64,000 nucleotides of DNA. Origin: Vulcanimicrobium winogradskyi. GTDB lineage: Bacteria; Vulcanimicrobiota; Vulcanimicrobiia; Vulcanimicrobiales; Vulcanimicrobiaceae. The notes beneath the pieces are model-generated. The model searched no databases and had not been told where the DNA came from. It worked only from the letters and a program-made list of their open reading frames with translations. This document shows, in pieces, positions 34,916 to 42,378 of the stretch. The stretch spans positions 124,001 to 188,000 of the forward strand of contig PLDA01000001.1 in assembly GCA_003134965.1 (NCBI GenBank), written 5' to 3'. A program made the position numbers and the translations under genes. Within the stretch, counting starts at the first letter, position 1. Each line of letters begins with the position of its first letter.

Positions 34916-35569
34916 TTAACGGCCGTAGCCACCATTGCCCACGACGTCGATCTCGTTGGCATTGAACGTGCCGTCCGAGTTCTGGTTGCCGACGATGCGC
35001 ACGCGCATCCCGGGTGAGAGGTTGGTCCCGGTCGGGTTGATCACCGTGCCGTTGTGCAGGTCGACGTGCCGGCCGTTGCTCAGGTAGAGGTTGTACGGCG
35101 AGAACGAGGAGACCGTGCCGGTCAGCGTGTTGCCGCGGCCGTAGTTCCAGTTGCCGTTGTTGGACGCGCCGTTGTTGTAGCTGCCGTTGTTGTAGGCGCC
35201 GTTGTTGTAGCCGCCGTTGTTGTACGAGCCGTTGTTGTAGCCGCCGTTGTTGTACGAGCCGTTGTTGTTGTTGTTGTTGTTGTTGTTCTGATGCTCGCGC
35301 TGCCAGCGTTCGCGGTCCGCCCGAGCGCGGTCATCGCGGTCGGCATGCTGGCCGTTGTTGTTGTTGTTGCCGTTGTTGTTCCAGCGGCCGTTGTTGTTAT
35401 TGTTGTTGTTGTTATTGTTGTTGTTGTAAACGCACTGGCCGTTGACCCATTGGCCGCCCCGGCAGCCGTTGTTGTTGTTGGTGTTCTGGTCGGGTGCCGC
35501 CAGCGCCATCGACGGCACGGCGATCAGCGCCGCGACGGCGAGAGTTCGGATGAAAGAATGAGGCCTCAA
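34916..35569 (-). CDS. secreted asparagine-rich repeat protein with C-terminal DUF5666-like domain
   Basis: 217 residues from a TTG at 35569 preceded by AGGAGGAG. Signal peptide RPHSFIRTLAVAALIAVPSM, cleavage near ALAAPD. Residues about 30-145 are low complexity: runs of up to 12 Asn and tandem [S/G/A]YNNG units. Residues about 150-215 (TLTGTVSSFSPYNLYLSNGR, VHIN-type beta strands, MRVRIVGNQNSDGTFNANEI) resemble the OB-like DUF5666. Two cysteines flank GGQWVNGQ. Probably extracellular; role unknown. Confidence 0.72.
   Translation of the reverse strand: MRPHSFIRTLAVAALIAVPSMALAAPDQNTNNNNGCRGGQWVNGQCVYNNNNNNNNNNNNGRWNNNGNNNNNGQHADRDDRARADRERWQREHQNNNNNNNNNGSYNNGGYNNGSYNNGGYNNGAYNNGSYNNGASNNGNWNYGRGNTLTGTVSSFSPYNLYLSNGRHVDLHNGTVINPTGTNLSPGMRVRIVGNQNSDGTFNANEIDVVGNGGYGR
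35157..35430. repeat. GTT-rich tandem repeats coding Asn runs
   Basis: (GTT)n tracts and a 15-base unit encoding YNNG plus one variable residue, within the Asn-rich gene. Copy number is likely to vary by slippage. Confidence 0.7.
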
Positions 35570-35673
35570 GCTGCTCCTCCTTGGAGTCGCGGTGCGAGAA
35601 GCACCGTGTCTGAGGAACGTGAGGAGTTCGGTGAGAGTCCTGTGAGATTGCTGGGATCGTGCGATTTCGGGCC

Positions 35674-37458
35674 TTACGCCTGGAGCGGGATCCTCGCCAA
35701 CTCGGCGACGATGGCCCGGAAATCGGCGAACGTGAGCGCTTGATCGGCGTCGCACTTCGCCTCCGCCGGGTTCGGATGGACCTCGAGCAAGAGACCGTGT
35801 GCTCCGACTGCTTTCGCGGCTCGGCAGAGCGGCGCGATCCAGCGCCGGACGCCGACGCCGTGGGAAGGGTCGACCAGCACCGGGAGGTGGCTGCGCTCGC
35901 GCAGCACCGGGATCGCCGAGAGGTCGAGCGTGTTGCGCGTGGCGGTCTCGAACGTGCGGATCCCGCGCTCGCACAGGATCACGTTGGGATTGCCTTCGCT
36001 CAGGATGTACTCGGCCGCCGCGAGCAGCTCGTCGATCGAGGCCGCCATCCCGCGCTTGAGCAGCACCGGACGCTCCGCTTTGCCGACCGCCTTGAGCAGG
36101 TCGTAGTTCTGCATGTTGCGCGCGCCGATCTGGAGCAAGTCGACCGACGCCGCCATGCGCTCCACCTGGTCGATGCTCATCACCTCGCTGACGATCGGCA
36201 AGCCGCTCGCGCGGCTCGCTTCGGCGAGTAGCGCGACACCTTCCCAGCCGAGACCCTGGAACGCGTACGGCGAGGTGCGCGGTTTGAACGCGCCGCCGCG
36301 CAGCATCACGCCGCCGGCGGCCGCGACCGCTTCGGCGGTCGTCAGGATCTGATCGCGCGATTCGACGCTGCACGGGCCGCCGATGATGACGAAGTTGCCG
36401 TCGCCGATCGCGACGTTGCCAACCATCACGCGCGAACGGACGTGATGCTCGCCCTGCCGCTGCGCCTTCGGGAAGGCGACCTTATCGGGCTTCGGGACGA
36501 CGGCGGGCCGCTCGTCGACGGCGATCGTCGATTCGCGCCGCACGCGCGCCGGCGCGCTCGAGGCGTCGTAGCTCCCGATGATGTGCAGCGCGACCGTCAC
36601 CTCGCGCAGGGCGCGCAGCGCCTCGGCAAAGCGCTCGTCACGCACGTCGCCGTCGACGTCGACGTAGAACGAGGACTGCGCGTTCGCGCCGAGCCGCGTC
36701 TTGGAGTCCAGCTTGGAGACGTTCAGCCCTTGTTCGCCGAGGATGGAGAGGCAGCGGCCGAGCGCGCCGGGCGCGTCGGCGACGGCGAAGAGCAGCGAGG
36801 TCTTGCGGACCGCGAAGTCCTCGGCCGGCTCGAACTCCGCCGCGAGCCCGAGCGCGTTCGGTGCGCGAAACAGCACGAAGCGCGTGAAGTTGTCGGGGTG
36901 ATCGGCGATCGTGTCGGCGAGCTCGATCAAGCCGTAGCGGAGCGCCGCGTCCGCCGAGGCGATCGCACCGCGCGTCGGATCGGCCGCGGCCGCGACGTCG
37001 CGCGCGGCGATCCCGGTGTCGGGAACCGGCACGCGCCGCACGTCGGCGAGCGAGCCCAGGAAGCGGCCGCACTCGGCGAGGACGACCGGGTGCGAGTCGA
37101 TCTCGCGCAGCCCCGCGAGCGTCGCGCCGGGGACGCCGAGCAGCTTGTGCTCCATTCGCCAGGTGATCTCGGCCAACAGGTCCAGCTCGTATTCGGCCAG
37201 GACGTCGTAGCCTTCGCGGATCGTCCCGGCGATCGCGTTGTCGACCGGGAGCAGGCCGAGGTCGGCGCGGCCGGAGAGCACGGCGTGCGCGACCGCGCGG
37301 TACGACGAGCAGCCGAGCGGCGCGAAGAGCACGCCGCGGCGGGCCGCGTACGCTTCCAGGACCGCGTGCGAGTACGAGCCTTCGATCCCCTCGAAGGCGG
37401 CGGTCAGGGTGAGGGTCGGCGACTGCGGCTCGCCGGTCGCGGTCTGCGGGCTGATCAT
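35674..37458 (-). CDS. prephenate dehydratase-ACT / DAHP synthase fusion
   Basis: 594 residues joining two aromatic-amino-acid enzymes. Residues about 15-195 are prephenate dehydratase (AFEGIEGSYSHAVLEAYAA, LLPVDNAIAGTIREGYDVL, DNFTRFVLF), 205-290 an ACT domain (KTSLLFAVADAPGALGRCLS; GLNVSKLDSKTR), and 320-590 a type I-beta DAHP synthase (VIIGGPCSVESRDQ, GGAFKPRTSPYAFQGLG, IGARNMQNYDLL, LLKRGMAAS, DPSHGVGVR). It thus links the first shikimate step with phenylalanine formation, and the ACT domain could let Phe inhibit both. Start at ATG 37458 after GGAGAG. Confidence 0.9.
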   Translation of the reverse strand: MISPQTATGEPQSPTLTLTAAFEGIEGSYSHAVLEAYAARRGVLFAPLGCSSYRAVAHAVLSGRADLGLLPVDNAIAGTIREGYDVLAEYELDLLAEITWRMEHKLLGVPGATLAGLREIDSHPVVLAECGRFLGSLADVRRVPVPDTGIAARDVAAAADPTRGAIASADAALRYGLIELADTIADHPDNFTRFVLFRAPNALGLAAEFEPAEDFAVRKTSLLFAVADAPGALGRCLSILGEQGLNVSKLDSKTRLGANAQSSFYVDVDGDVRDERFAEALRALREVTVALHIIGSYDASSAPARVRRESTIAVDERPAVVPKPDKVAFPKAQRQGEHHVRSRVMVGNVAIGDGNFVIIGGPCSVESRDQILTTAEAVAAAGGVMLRGGAFKPRTSPYAFQGLGWEGVALLAEASRASGLPIVSEVMSIDQVERMAASVDLLQIGARNMQNYDLLKAVGKAERPVLLKRGMAASIDELLAAAEYILSEGNPNVILCERGIRTFETATRNTLDLSAIPVLRERSHLPVLVDPSHGVGVRRWIAPLCRAAKAVGAHGLLLEVHPNPAEAKCDADQALTFADFRAIVAELARIPLQA

Positions 37459-37479
37459 CGTGCTCTCCGGGATGAAGAA

Positions 37480-37504
37480 GAGCCCCTCGCTCGGCGAAGG
37501 GCTC
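37480..37504 (-). promoter_or_regulatory. leader hairpin before the pheA-DAHP synthase gene
   Basis: On the minus strand GAGCCCTTCG-CCGAG-CGAGGGGCTC makes a ten-base-pair stem (one G-T pair) followed by TTCTTC, 21 bases before the ATG. It could work as an attenuator or as a structure modulating the ribosome site. Confidence 0.4.
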
Positions 37505-37615
37505 CTGCAGTTCGGTCCGTTGGACTCGTTACGGCAAAGGCCTACCGCGCCGGTGCGCATCGCACGAGGCGTAAAAATACCGGTAGGACCAGCCGGCAAC
37601 GGTCATGTCCGTTCG

Positions 37616-37644
37616 GTTTTACCAGAGCCGCCGCCCGGCGTCAA
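37616..37644 (-). promoter_or_regulatory. candidate promoter of the pheA-DAHP synthase gene
   Basis: TTGACG (37644-37639) and TAAAAC (37621-37616) with a 17-base spacer on the minus strand, implying a leader of roughly 150 bases containing the hairpin at 37480-37504. The -10 is weak. Confidence 0.4.
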
Positions 37645-37707
37645 TCGCGGCCGGGGTGTAAGCCGCCTTGCGGCGCCGCTGCAAACGGCGGTGGTAGCCT
37701 AGGCGTT

Positions 37708-38340
37708 GTGAAGAACGTGCGATTCTCGAAGGCCATCCCGCTCGCGCTTGCGGTCCTCACCGGCATGCTGGGCGCTGCGCCTGTCCAAGCAGCCCCTCAC
37801 CTGGAGAAGGCGGTCCTTGCCGGCGGCTGCTTCTGGGGGGTCGAGGCCGTCTTCGACGAGCTGCGCGGCGTGAAGAACGTCGTATCGGGGTTCTCAGGCG
37901 GCAACGCCGCGACCGCGCATTACGAGATCGTCAGCAGCGGGATGACCGGGCACGCGGAGTCGGTCGAGATCACCTACGATCCCGCGCAGATCTCGTACCG
38001 GCAGTTGCTGCAGGTCTATTTCACGGTTGCTCACGATCCGACCGAGCTCGACTACCAAGGGCCGGACCACGGCACGCAGTACCGCTCGGCGATCTTCTAC
38101 GCGAGCGATGACCAGAAGCGGGTCGCCGAGGCGACGATCCGCGAGCTGAGCGCGCAGCACGCCTACCCCGCGCCGATCGTCACCAAGGTCGTCCCGCTGA
38201 CCGCCTTCTATCCGGCCGAGGCGTACCACCAGCACTTCATCGCGAAGAACCCCGACTATCCGTACGTCGTCTACAACGACCTCCCGAAGCTCAAGGAACT
38301 GCACAAGCGTTTTCCGGCGCTGCTGAAGCCCCACGCCTGA
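37708..38340 (+). CDS. msrA: exported peptide-methionine (S)-S-oxide reductase
   Basis: 210 residues from a GTG at 37708. Signal-like N-terminus MKNVRFSKAIPLALAVLTGM with cleavage near PVQAAP, then the MsrA core: catalytic Cys-41 in LAGGCFWGVEAVFDEL, GFSGGNAATAHYE, VSSGMTGHAESVEITYDP, YFTVAHDPTELDYQGPDHGTQYRS and EAYHQHF. It reduces methionine sulfoxide in exported proteins. No msrB neighbour is visible. Confidence 0.92.
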   Translation: MKNVRFSKAIPLALAVLTGMLGAAPVQAAPHLEKAVLAGGCFWGVEAVFDELRGVKNVVSGFSGGNAATAHYEIVSSGMTGHAESVEITYDPAQISYRQLLQVYFTVAHDPTELDYQGPDHGTQYRSAIFYASDDQKRVAEATIRELSAQHAYPAPIVTKVVPLTAFYPAEAYHQHFIAKNPDYPYVVYNDLPKLKELHKRFPALLKPHA

Positions 38341-38389
38341 GGCCGCCACCGGACTGCCCAATTTGTGCCTCGGCCCCGCGCTCTGAAAC

Positions 38390-38431
38390 AACCTCCATGC
38401 GATAACGGTACTACTAAAAAAATAGGAGGTT
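38390..38431 (+). promoter_or_regulatory. possible Shine-Dalgarno-sequestering hairpin
   Basis: AACCTCC (38390-38396) is perfectly complementary to GGAGGTT (38425-38431), which contains the ribosome site of the TPR gene at 38436. The 28-base loop is AT-rich. The pairing would hide the site. Confidence 0.35.
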
Positions 38432-38435
38432 CGGC

Positions 38436-39725
38436 ATGGAGTGGGGGAATCGACGGGTCCGCCAGCTGCTGCGCAAGCTCCGCACGCCCGGCGCGATCCA
38501 GGATGACGAGCTGGCGCGGACCCTGTGCCGGCTTACCGGCGCGCCCTCGATTCGGGACGCGGTGCTGCTCCTCGCCGACCGGGCGCTGAGCGGTTATCCC
38601 GCGGTTTACGCCACCATCGTTCGCCGGGTCGACGTCGACGGTGAGAGCTCCCAGGTCGTCGCGGACGAGATCCACCTCTCGCAGCGCTCGTTCTTCCGCT
38701 ACCGCGGCGCGGCGATCGCCGCCGTCTCCGCCGAGATCGACGCCGTCACGCGGGCCGCGCCACCGAAGCGCAGCGAGGATCTCGACGTGCTGGCGCTCGT
38801 CGCTCGCGGCCGCTACCTCTGGAAGCACCGCACGAGCGCCGCGCTGCAGCGCGCGGCCCGGTACTTCGAACGCGCGCTCGAGCTCGATCCGACCTTCGCC
38901 CGCGCGTACGCCGGGGTCGCCGACGTCCACCTGTTGATGGGCGAGTACCTGATCCGCGATCCGCTCGAAGCCTTTCACGACGCGAACGTCGCGGTCGAAC
39001 GGGCGATGGAACTCGATCCGGCGCTGCCGGAACTGCACGCGACGCTGGCCGACCTGCATCTGTTCGCGCACAAAGACCTGCGGCGCGCGAAGGAGTCGTT
39101 CGACCTGGCGCTCTCGATCGACCCGACCTACAGCACGGCGCACCACTTCGCGGCCTGGCACGCGATGATCAACGCCGACTTGCCGGCCGCGATGGAGCAC
39201 CTGCGCGTCGCGCTCGGGTACTCGCCCGATGCGCTCGAGATCCAGACCACGCTGGGGATGGTGCACGCGCTGCAGGGGTCCCCGGAGCGCAGCGTCCGGC
39301 ACCTCGGTGAGGTCCTCGAGCTCGATCCCGACTTCTCGTTCGCGCGCTACAACCTCGCCGCGCAACTGATCGCGATGCGGCGCTACGACGACGCGATCGA
39401 GCATCTCGATCTGCTGGGCGCCTCGGAACCGCGCGAATCGTACGCCGCGCTCTCCGCGCACGCGTGGGCGCGGCGCGGCGACCCGCGACCGGCCCGGCGC
39501 TTTCTCGACCGCGAGAGCGGACACCGGCGCCGTCCGCACCACTATCTGCGCGCCTACGCCAGGTTCGGCCTCGGCGAGCGTGCGGAAACGATCGACGAAC
39601 TGCGCGCCGCGGTCGAAACGAACGAGCCCTGGACGGTTCTGCTGCCGCTCGACGGCGTCTTCACCGACCTCCGCGACGACCGGGCGTATCGCAGCCTGCT
39701 GCCGCTCGCCGTCACCGCGCGCTGA
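38436..39725 (+). CDS. TPR-repeat protein with N-terminal regulator-like region
   Basis: 429 residues. The first 110 include a helical region ADEIHLSQRSFFRYRGAAIA resembling the helix-turn-helix of AraC/NtrC-like or phage-type regulators. From about residue 120, TPR-type helical pairs follow (AARYFERALELDPTFARAYA, ANVAVERAMELDPALPELHA, AKESFDLALSIDPTYSTAHH, SVRHLGEVLELDPDFSFARY). Probably a cytoplasmic regulator or scaffold. AGGAGG is optimally placed before the ATG. Confidence 0.75.
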   Translation: MEWGNRRVRQLLRKLRTPGAIQDDELARTLCRLTGAPSIRDAVLLLADRALSGYPAVYATIVRRVDVDGESSQVVADEIHLSQRSFFRYRGAAIAAVSAEIDAVTRAAPPKRSEDLDVLALVARGRYLWKHRTSAALQRAARYFERALELDPTFARAYAGVADVHLLMGEYLIRDPLEAFHDANVAVERAMELDPALPELHATLADLHLFAHKDLRRAKESFDLALSIDPTYSTAHHFAAWHAMINADLPAAMEHLRVALGYSPDALEIQTTLGMVHALQGSPERSVRHLGEVLELDPDFSFARYNLAAQLIAMRRYDDAIEHLDLLGASEPRESYAALSAHAWARRGDPRPARRFLDRESGHRRRPHHYLRAYARFGLGERAETIDELRAAVETNEPWTVLLPLDGVFTDLRDDRAYRSLLPLAVTAR

Positions 39726-39872
39726 CGCGCGGAACGCTCCGGTGCATCTTGGTGCACGAAGTGGGCAAGTTGGTGGACGCGGCCTGGTTTGAACGGACGG
39801 CCGCTGGGTAGCTGCGAGCGAGCCCTCAAACGCCTGAGGTGGAGGACGCCGGAGGGCGGGTACAACCCCCGT

Positions 39873-40109
39873 ATGAGCGCCTCGATCGATCCGCCGCCCG
39901 CACCGGCCCACCAGTGCATCAACGCCGCCTGCGGATGCAACGACCTCGTCAGCGCAGGGCCGTGCAGCGAATGGTGCGCGGCGAACACCGTCGAGCTCGC
40001 CGACGTCGAGAGCGGAAAAGCCTCGCTCGACGTGCCGTGCAACTGCGGACACGACACGTGCGCAGCGAACCGCGCCGCGCGCGGCACACCCGAACGCGGG
40101 ATGAGCTAA
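39873..40109 (+). CDS. bacterial metallothionein-like protein
   Basis: 78 residues, cysteine-rich: CINAACGC, CSEWCAAN and CNCGHDTC blocks. The CSEWCA and CGHDTC parts resemble the CSEACA and CGHTGC motifs of SmtA/BmtA metallothioneins, so zinc or copper binding in the cytoplasm is likely. The ATG at 39873 is preferred over an upstream frame start at 39789 because the conserved part begins after it. Confidence 0.68.
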   Translation: MSASIDPPPAPAHQCINAACGCNDLVSAGPCSEWCAANTVELADVESGKASLDVPCNCGHDTCAANRAARGTPERGMS

Positions 40110-40122
40110 GAGCGTCGATTCG

Positions 40123-41115
40123 CTACGGGCAGCCCGTCATCGTGTAGTCACCGATGACGCCCTGACTCGTTCCCGTCGCGTCGACCAGCCACACGTTCCA
40201 TTTGTGCGGGAACGAGCCCGTGCACAGCGCCGCGGGCGCCGTCGCGGTCGCGATCCCGCCGGAAAACGCGCTCAGCGGCGTCGACACGGCACCCGCGGTG
40301 CTGAACGTCAGGTTCGCGGTGAACAGCAACGTCAAGCTCGCCGGCGTCGGACGCTTTTGAATGACGGTGATCGTCGAGTTGGGGGGACCGAAGCACGGCC
40401 TCGCGAGTGCGGCGAGAGCGCCGGCGTTTACGTAGCATGCGACCGGCGTGCCTGATGGTCCGGTCGCGGCGGGCGGCGCGGCCGTCGGTGCGACCGGCGG
40501 TGCGACGCTCATCGTGCGCACAGGCATCGGCATGAGCGGGCCGGGCGGACCGCTGACGCTCACATCGTCGACGACCGGGCCGCAGTTCGTCGGGGGATCG
40601 AGACTGCGCAACCAGATCCGCGTTTGCGTACCCGTGGCGCGGAACGCGAACGAAATGCGCAGCCACCGTCTTTTGGACACGCTGACGGTGTTCACGTTCA
40701 CCGAATAGTTGCGCGCGACCGAGCCCGCCGACACCTGCATGCGCTTGATGTCCGGAGCGCAGTCGCCGTTCCCCGAGAGCATGAACGCGAGCACGTAGGT
40801 GGCGCCCGGGCGCGTCGCGATGATCTGCATGATCCCGCCTGGTCCAGGCGTGCCGTCGAGATCGACGCTCCGGCCGCCGTCCGCACCACGCCAGTACGTT
40901 CCGATGTAATCGACGGAGACGCCGGTGACCGTCCAGCCGGGGATCGTGCGATCGCCTCCGCGCAGGGTGACGAACGATCCCGGATTGGGACCGGACTCGA
41001 AATTGCCGTTGACGATCAGTTGCGCTGCCTGCGCGCCCGGCGTCGTCGCTGCGAGGATCAGCGCCGCGGTGGCCAGCGCGGTCAGCGTGCGGGGAAATCG
41101 AGAAAAAGCAGTCAT
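40123..41115 (-). CDS. secreted choice-of-anchor C / DUF642-like protein
   Basis: 330 residues. Signal peptide MTAFSRFPRTLTALATAALI, cleavage near GAQAAQ. LIVNGNFESGPNPGSFVTLR, TIPGWTVTGVSVDYIGTYW, GGRSVDLDGTPGPGGIMQII and CGPVVDDVSVSG are the DUF642 galactose-binding-like domain (residues about 32-195). A Pro/Ala-rich linker and a beta-rich C-terminal domain follow, with four cysteines. Extracellular carbohydrate binding is plausible, not shown. Confidence 0.8.
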   Translation of the reverse strand: MTAFSRFPRTLTALATAALILAATTPGAQAAQLIVNGNFESGPNPGSFVTLRGGDRTIPGWTVTGVSVDYIGTYWRGADGGRSVDLDGTPGPGGIMQIIATRPGATYVLAFMLSGNGDCAPDIKRMQVSAGSVARNYSVNVNTVSVSKRRWLRISFAFRATGTQTRIWLRSLDPPTNCGPVVDDVSVSGPPGPLMPMPVRTMSVAPPVAPTAAPPAATGPSGTPVACYVNAGALAALARPCFGPPNSTITVIQKRPTPASLTLLFTANLTFSTAGAVSTPLSAFSGGIATATAPAALCTGSFPHKWNVWLVDATGTSQGVIGDYTMTGCP

Positions 41116-41127
41116 GGTGATGTCCTC

Positions 41128-42378
41128 CTAGGCCGATGCGGTGATCAGTTTCGCGCAGATCTCGCGCGCCTCTTCGACCGACGCCGCGGCGGTGCGCACG
41201 AAGAGCTTGCGCCAGTAGGCCTTCCCCGACAGCTTCGCGATCAGATCCGACGCGCTGCGCGCGTCGACGATGCGGCCCATCAACCGCACCCGCACCGTCG
41301 GTGCCGCGCCGGCGGTCCCCAGCGGCAAGCGGTGGAGCAGCTGCTCCTGTGAGTCGCCCCAGACGGCGTCGCCGAAGCGCGCTACGAGCGCGCGCTCGCA
41401 CAGCTCGAACGTCCTCAGGTCGCGTTCGGCGTTGAACTCCGCTGCGAGGCCGTAGACGGTCCGGCGTTCGCGCAGCGCGCGAACCGCCTCGCCGTCCATC
41501 GGCCGGATGTCGTCGATGACGCGGAAATCGTCCCAGCCCAGGAACTCCGCGACGTCGTCGAGCGCGCGCGGATCGGGCCAGAGCATTTCGAGCACCTGGT
41601 GCAGCACGCGCTCGAAGGCGCGTGTCGTGTGGTGGAAATAGACCGTCGCGAACATCATGTAGCGGGCCAGCACGAACGACTCGAGCGCGACGACGCCGCG
41701 ACCCTCGACGCCGAGCTGCTGGCGTCCGTCGATCTCGAGGATGCGCAGCGACTCGATCAGCTGCTCGGCGTCGTATGTACCGCCTGCGACGCCGGTGAAG
41801 TAGGTGTCGCGCAGCAGGTAGTCCATGCGGTCGGCGTCGAGGTTCGGCCCGCTGACCAGTTCGCGGAGCACCGGATCGGCGTCGGGCGTGCCGGTGATCA
41901 AACCGAGCACGGCGCTCGCGTCGACGCCGATCGCGGCGAGCGGTTCGCGCAGCTCGGGGAGCGCGAGGATCGCTTCGGTCCGCTTCTCGTGGCGCACCCC
42001 GAGCACGGCTTCGCACGCGTGCGAAAACGGTCCGTGTCCGAGGTCGTGCAGCAGCAGGCTGGCGCGGAGCAGGCGGCGCTTCTCGGCGAAGTCGCGCTCG
42101 GAGTCGAACGCCTCGGGTGAATGGACGTGCAGCGCGTCGAACGCGCGCGTGCCGATGGCCAGGGCGCCGAGCGCGTGTGAAAAGCGCGAGTGCTCGGCCG
42201 AGGGGAACGCTAAGTACGCGAGGCCGAGCTGCCGCAAGCGGCGCAGGCGCTGCACGGCGGGCGCGGCGAGCAGCGCGACCTCGCCCGCGTCCAGCTCGAT
42301 GAAGCGGTGGATCGGATCGTAGATGCGCTTCGCTTTGAGCGCATGGTTGTCGCGCGGCGCGTCGTACTCACGCCGCAT
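41128..42378 (-). CDS. HD-domain phosphohydrolase (dGTPase/SAMHD1-like)
   Basis: 416 residues. AKRIYDPIHRFIELDAGEVA, RLRRLRQLGLAYLAFPSAEHSRFSHALG, the HD pair in LLLHDLGHGPFSHACE and NLDADRMDYLLRDTYFTGV are the hallmarks of SAMHD1-like hydrolases, which act on dNTPs or related nucleotides. The ATG at 42378 is preceded by GGGAGAG. Its start codon interlocks with that of the divergent peptidase gene (CATG at 42376-42379). Confidence 0.87.
   Translation of the reverse strand: MRREYDAPRDNHALKAKRIYDPIHRFIELDAGEVALLAAPAVQRLRRLRQLGLAYLAFPSAEHSRFSHALGALAIGTRAFDALHVHSPEAFDSERDFAEKRRLLRASLLLHDLGHGPFSHACEAVLGVRHEKRTEAILALPELREPLAAIGVDASAVLGLITGTPDADPVLRELVSGPNLDADRMDYLLRDTYFTGVAGGTYDAEQLIESLRILEIDGRQQLGVEGRGVVALESFVLARYMMFATVYFHHTTRAFERVLHQVLEMLWPDPRALDDVAEFLGWDDFRVIDDIRPMDGEAVRALRERRTVYGLAAEFNAERDLRTFELCERALVARFGDAVWGDSQEQLLHRLPLGTAGAAPTVRVRLMGRIVDARSASDLIAKLSGKAYWRKLFVRTAAASVEEAREICAKLITASA

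Noticed and set aside
35157..35430. Periodic repeats considered as a CRISPR array.
   Set aside because: The periodicity is 15 bases and in frame with an Asn-rich coding sequence; there are no unique spacers.
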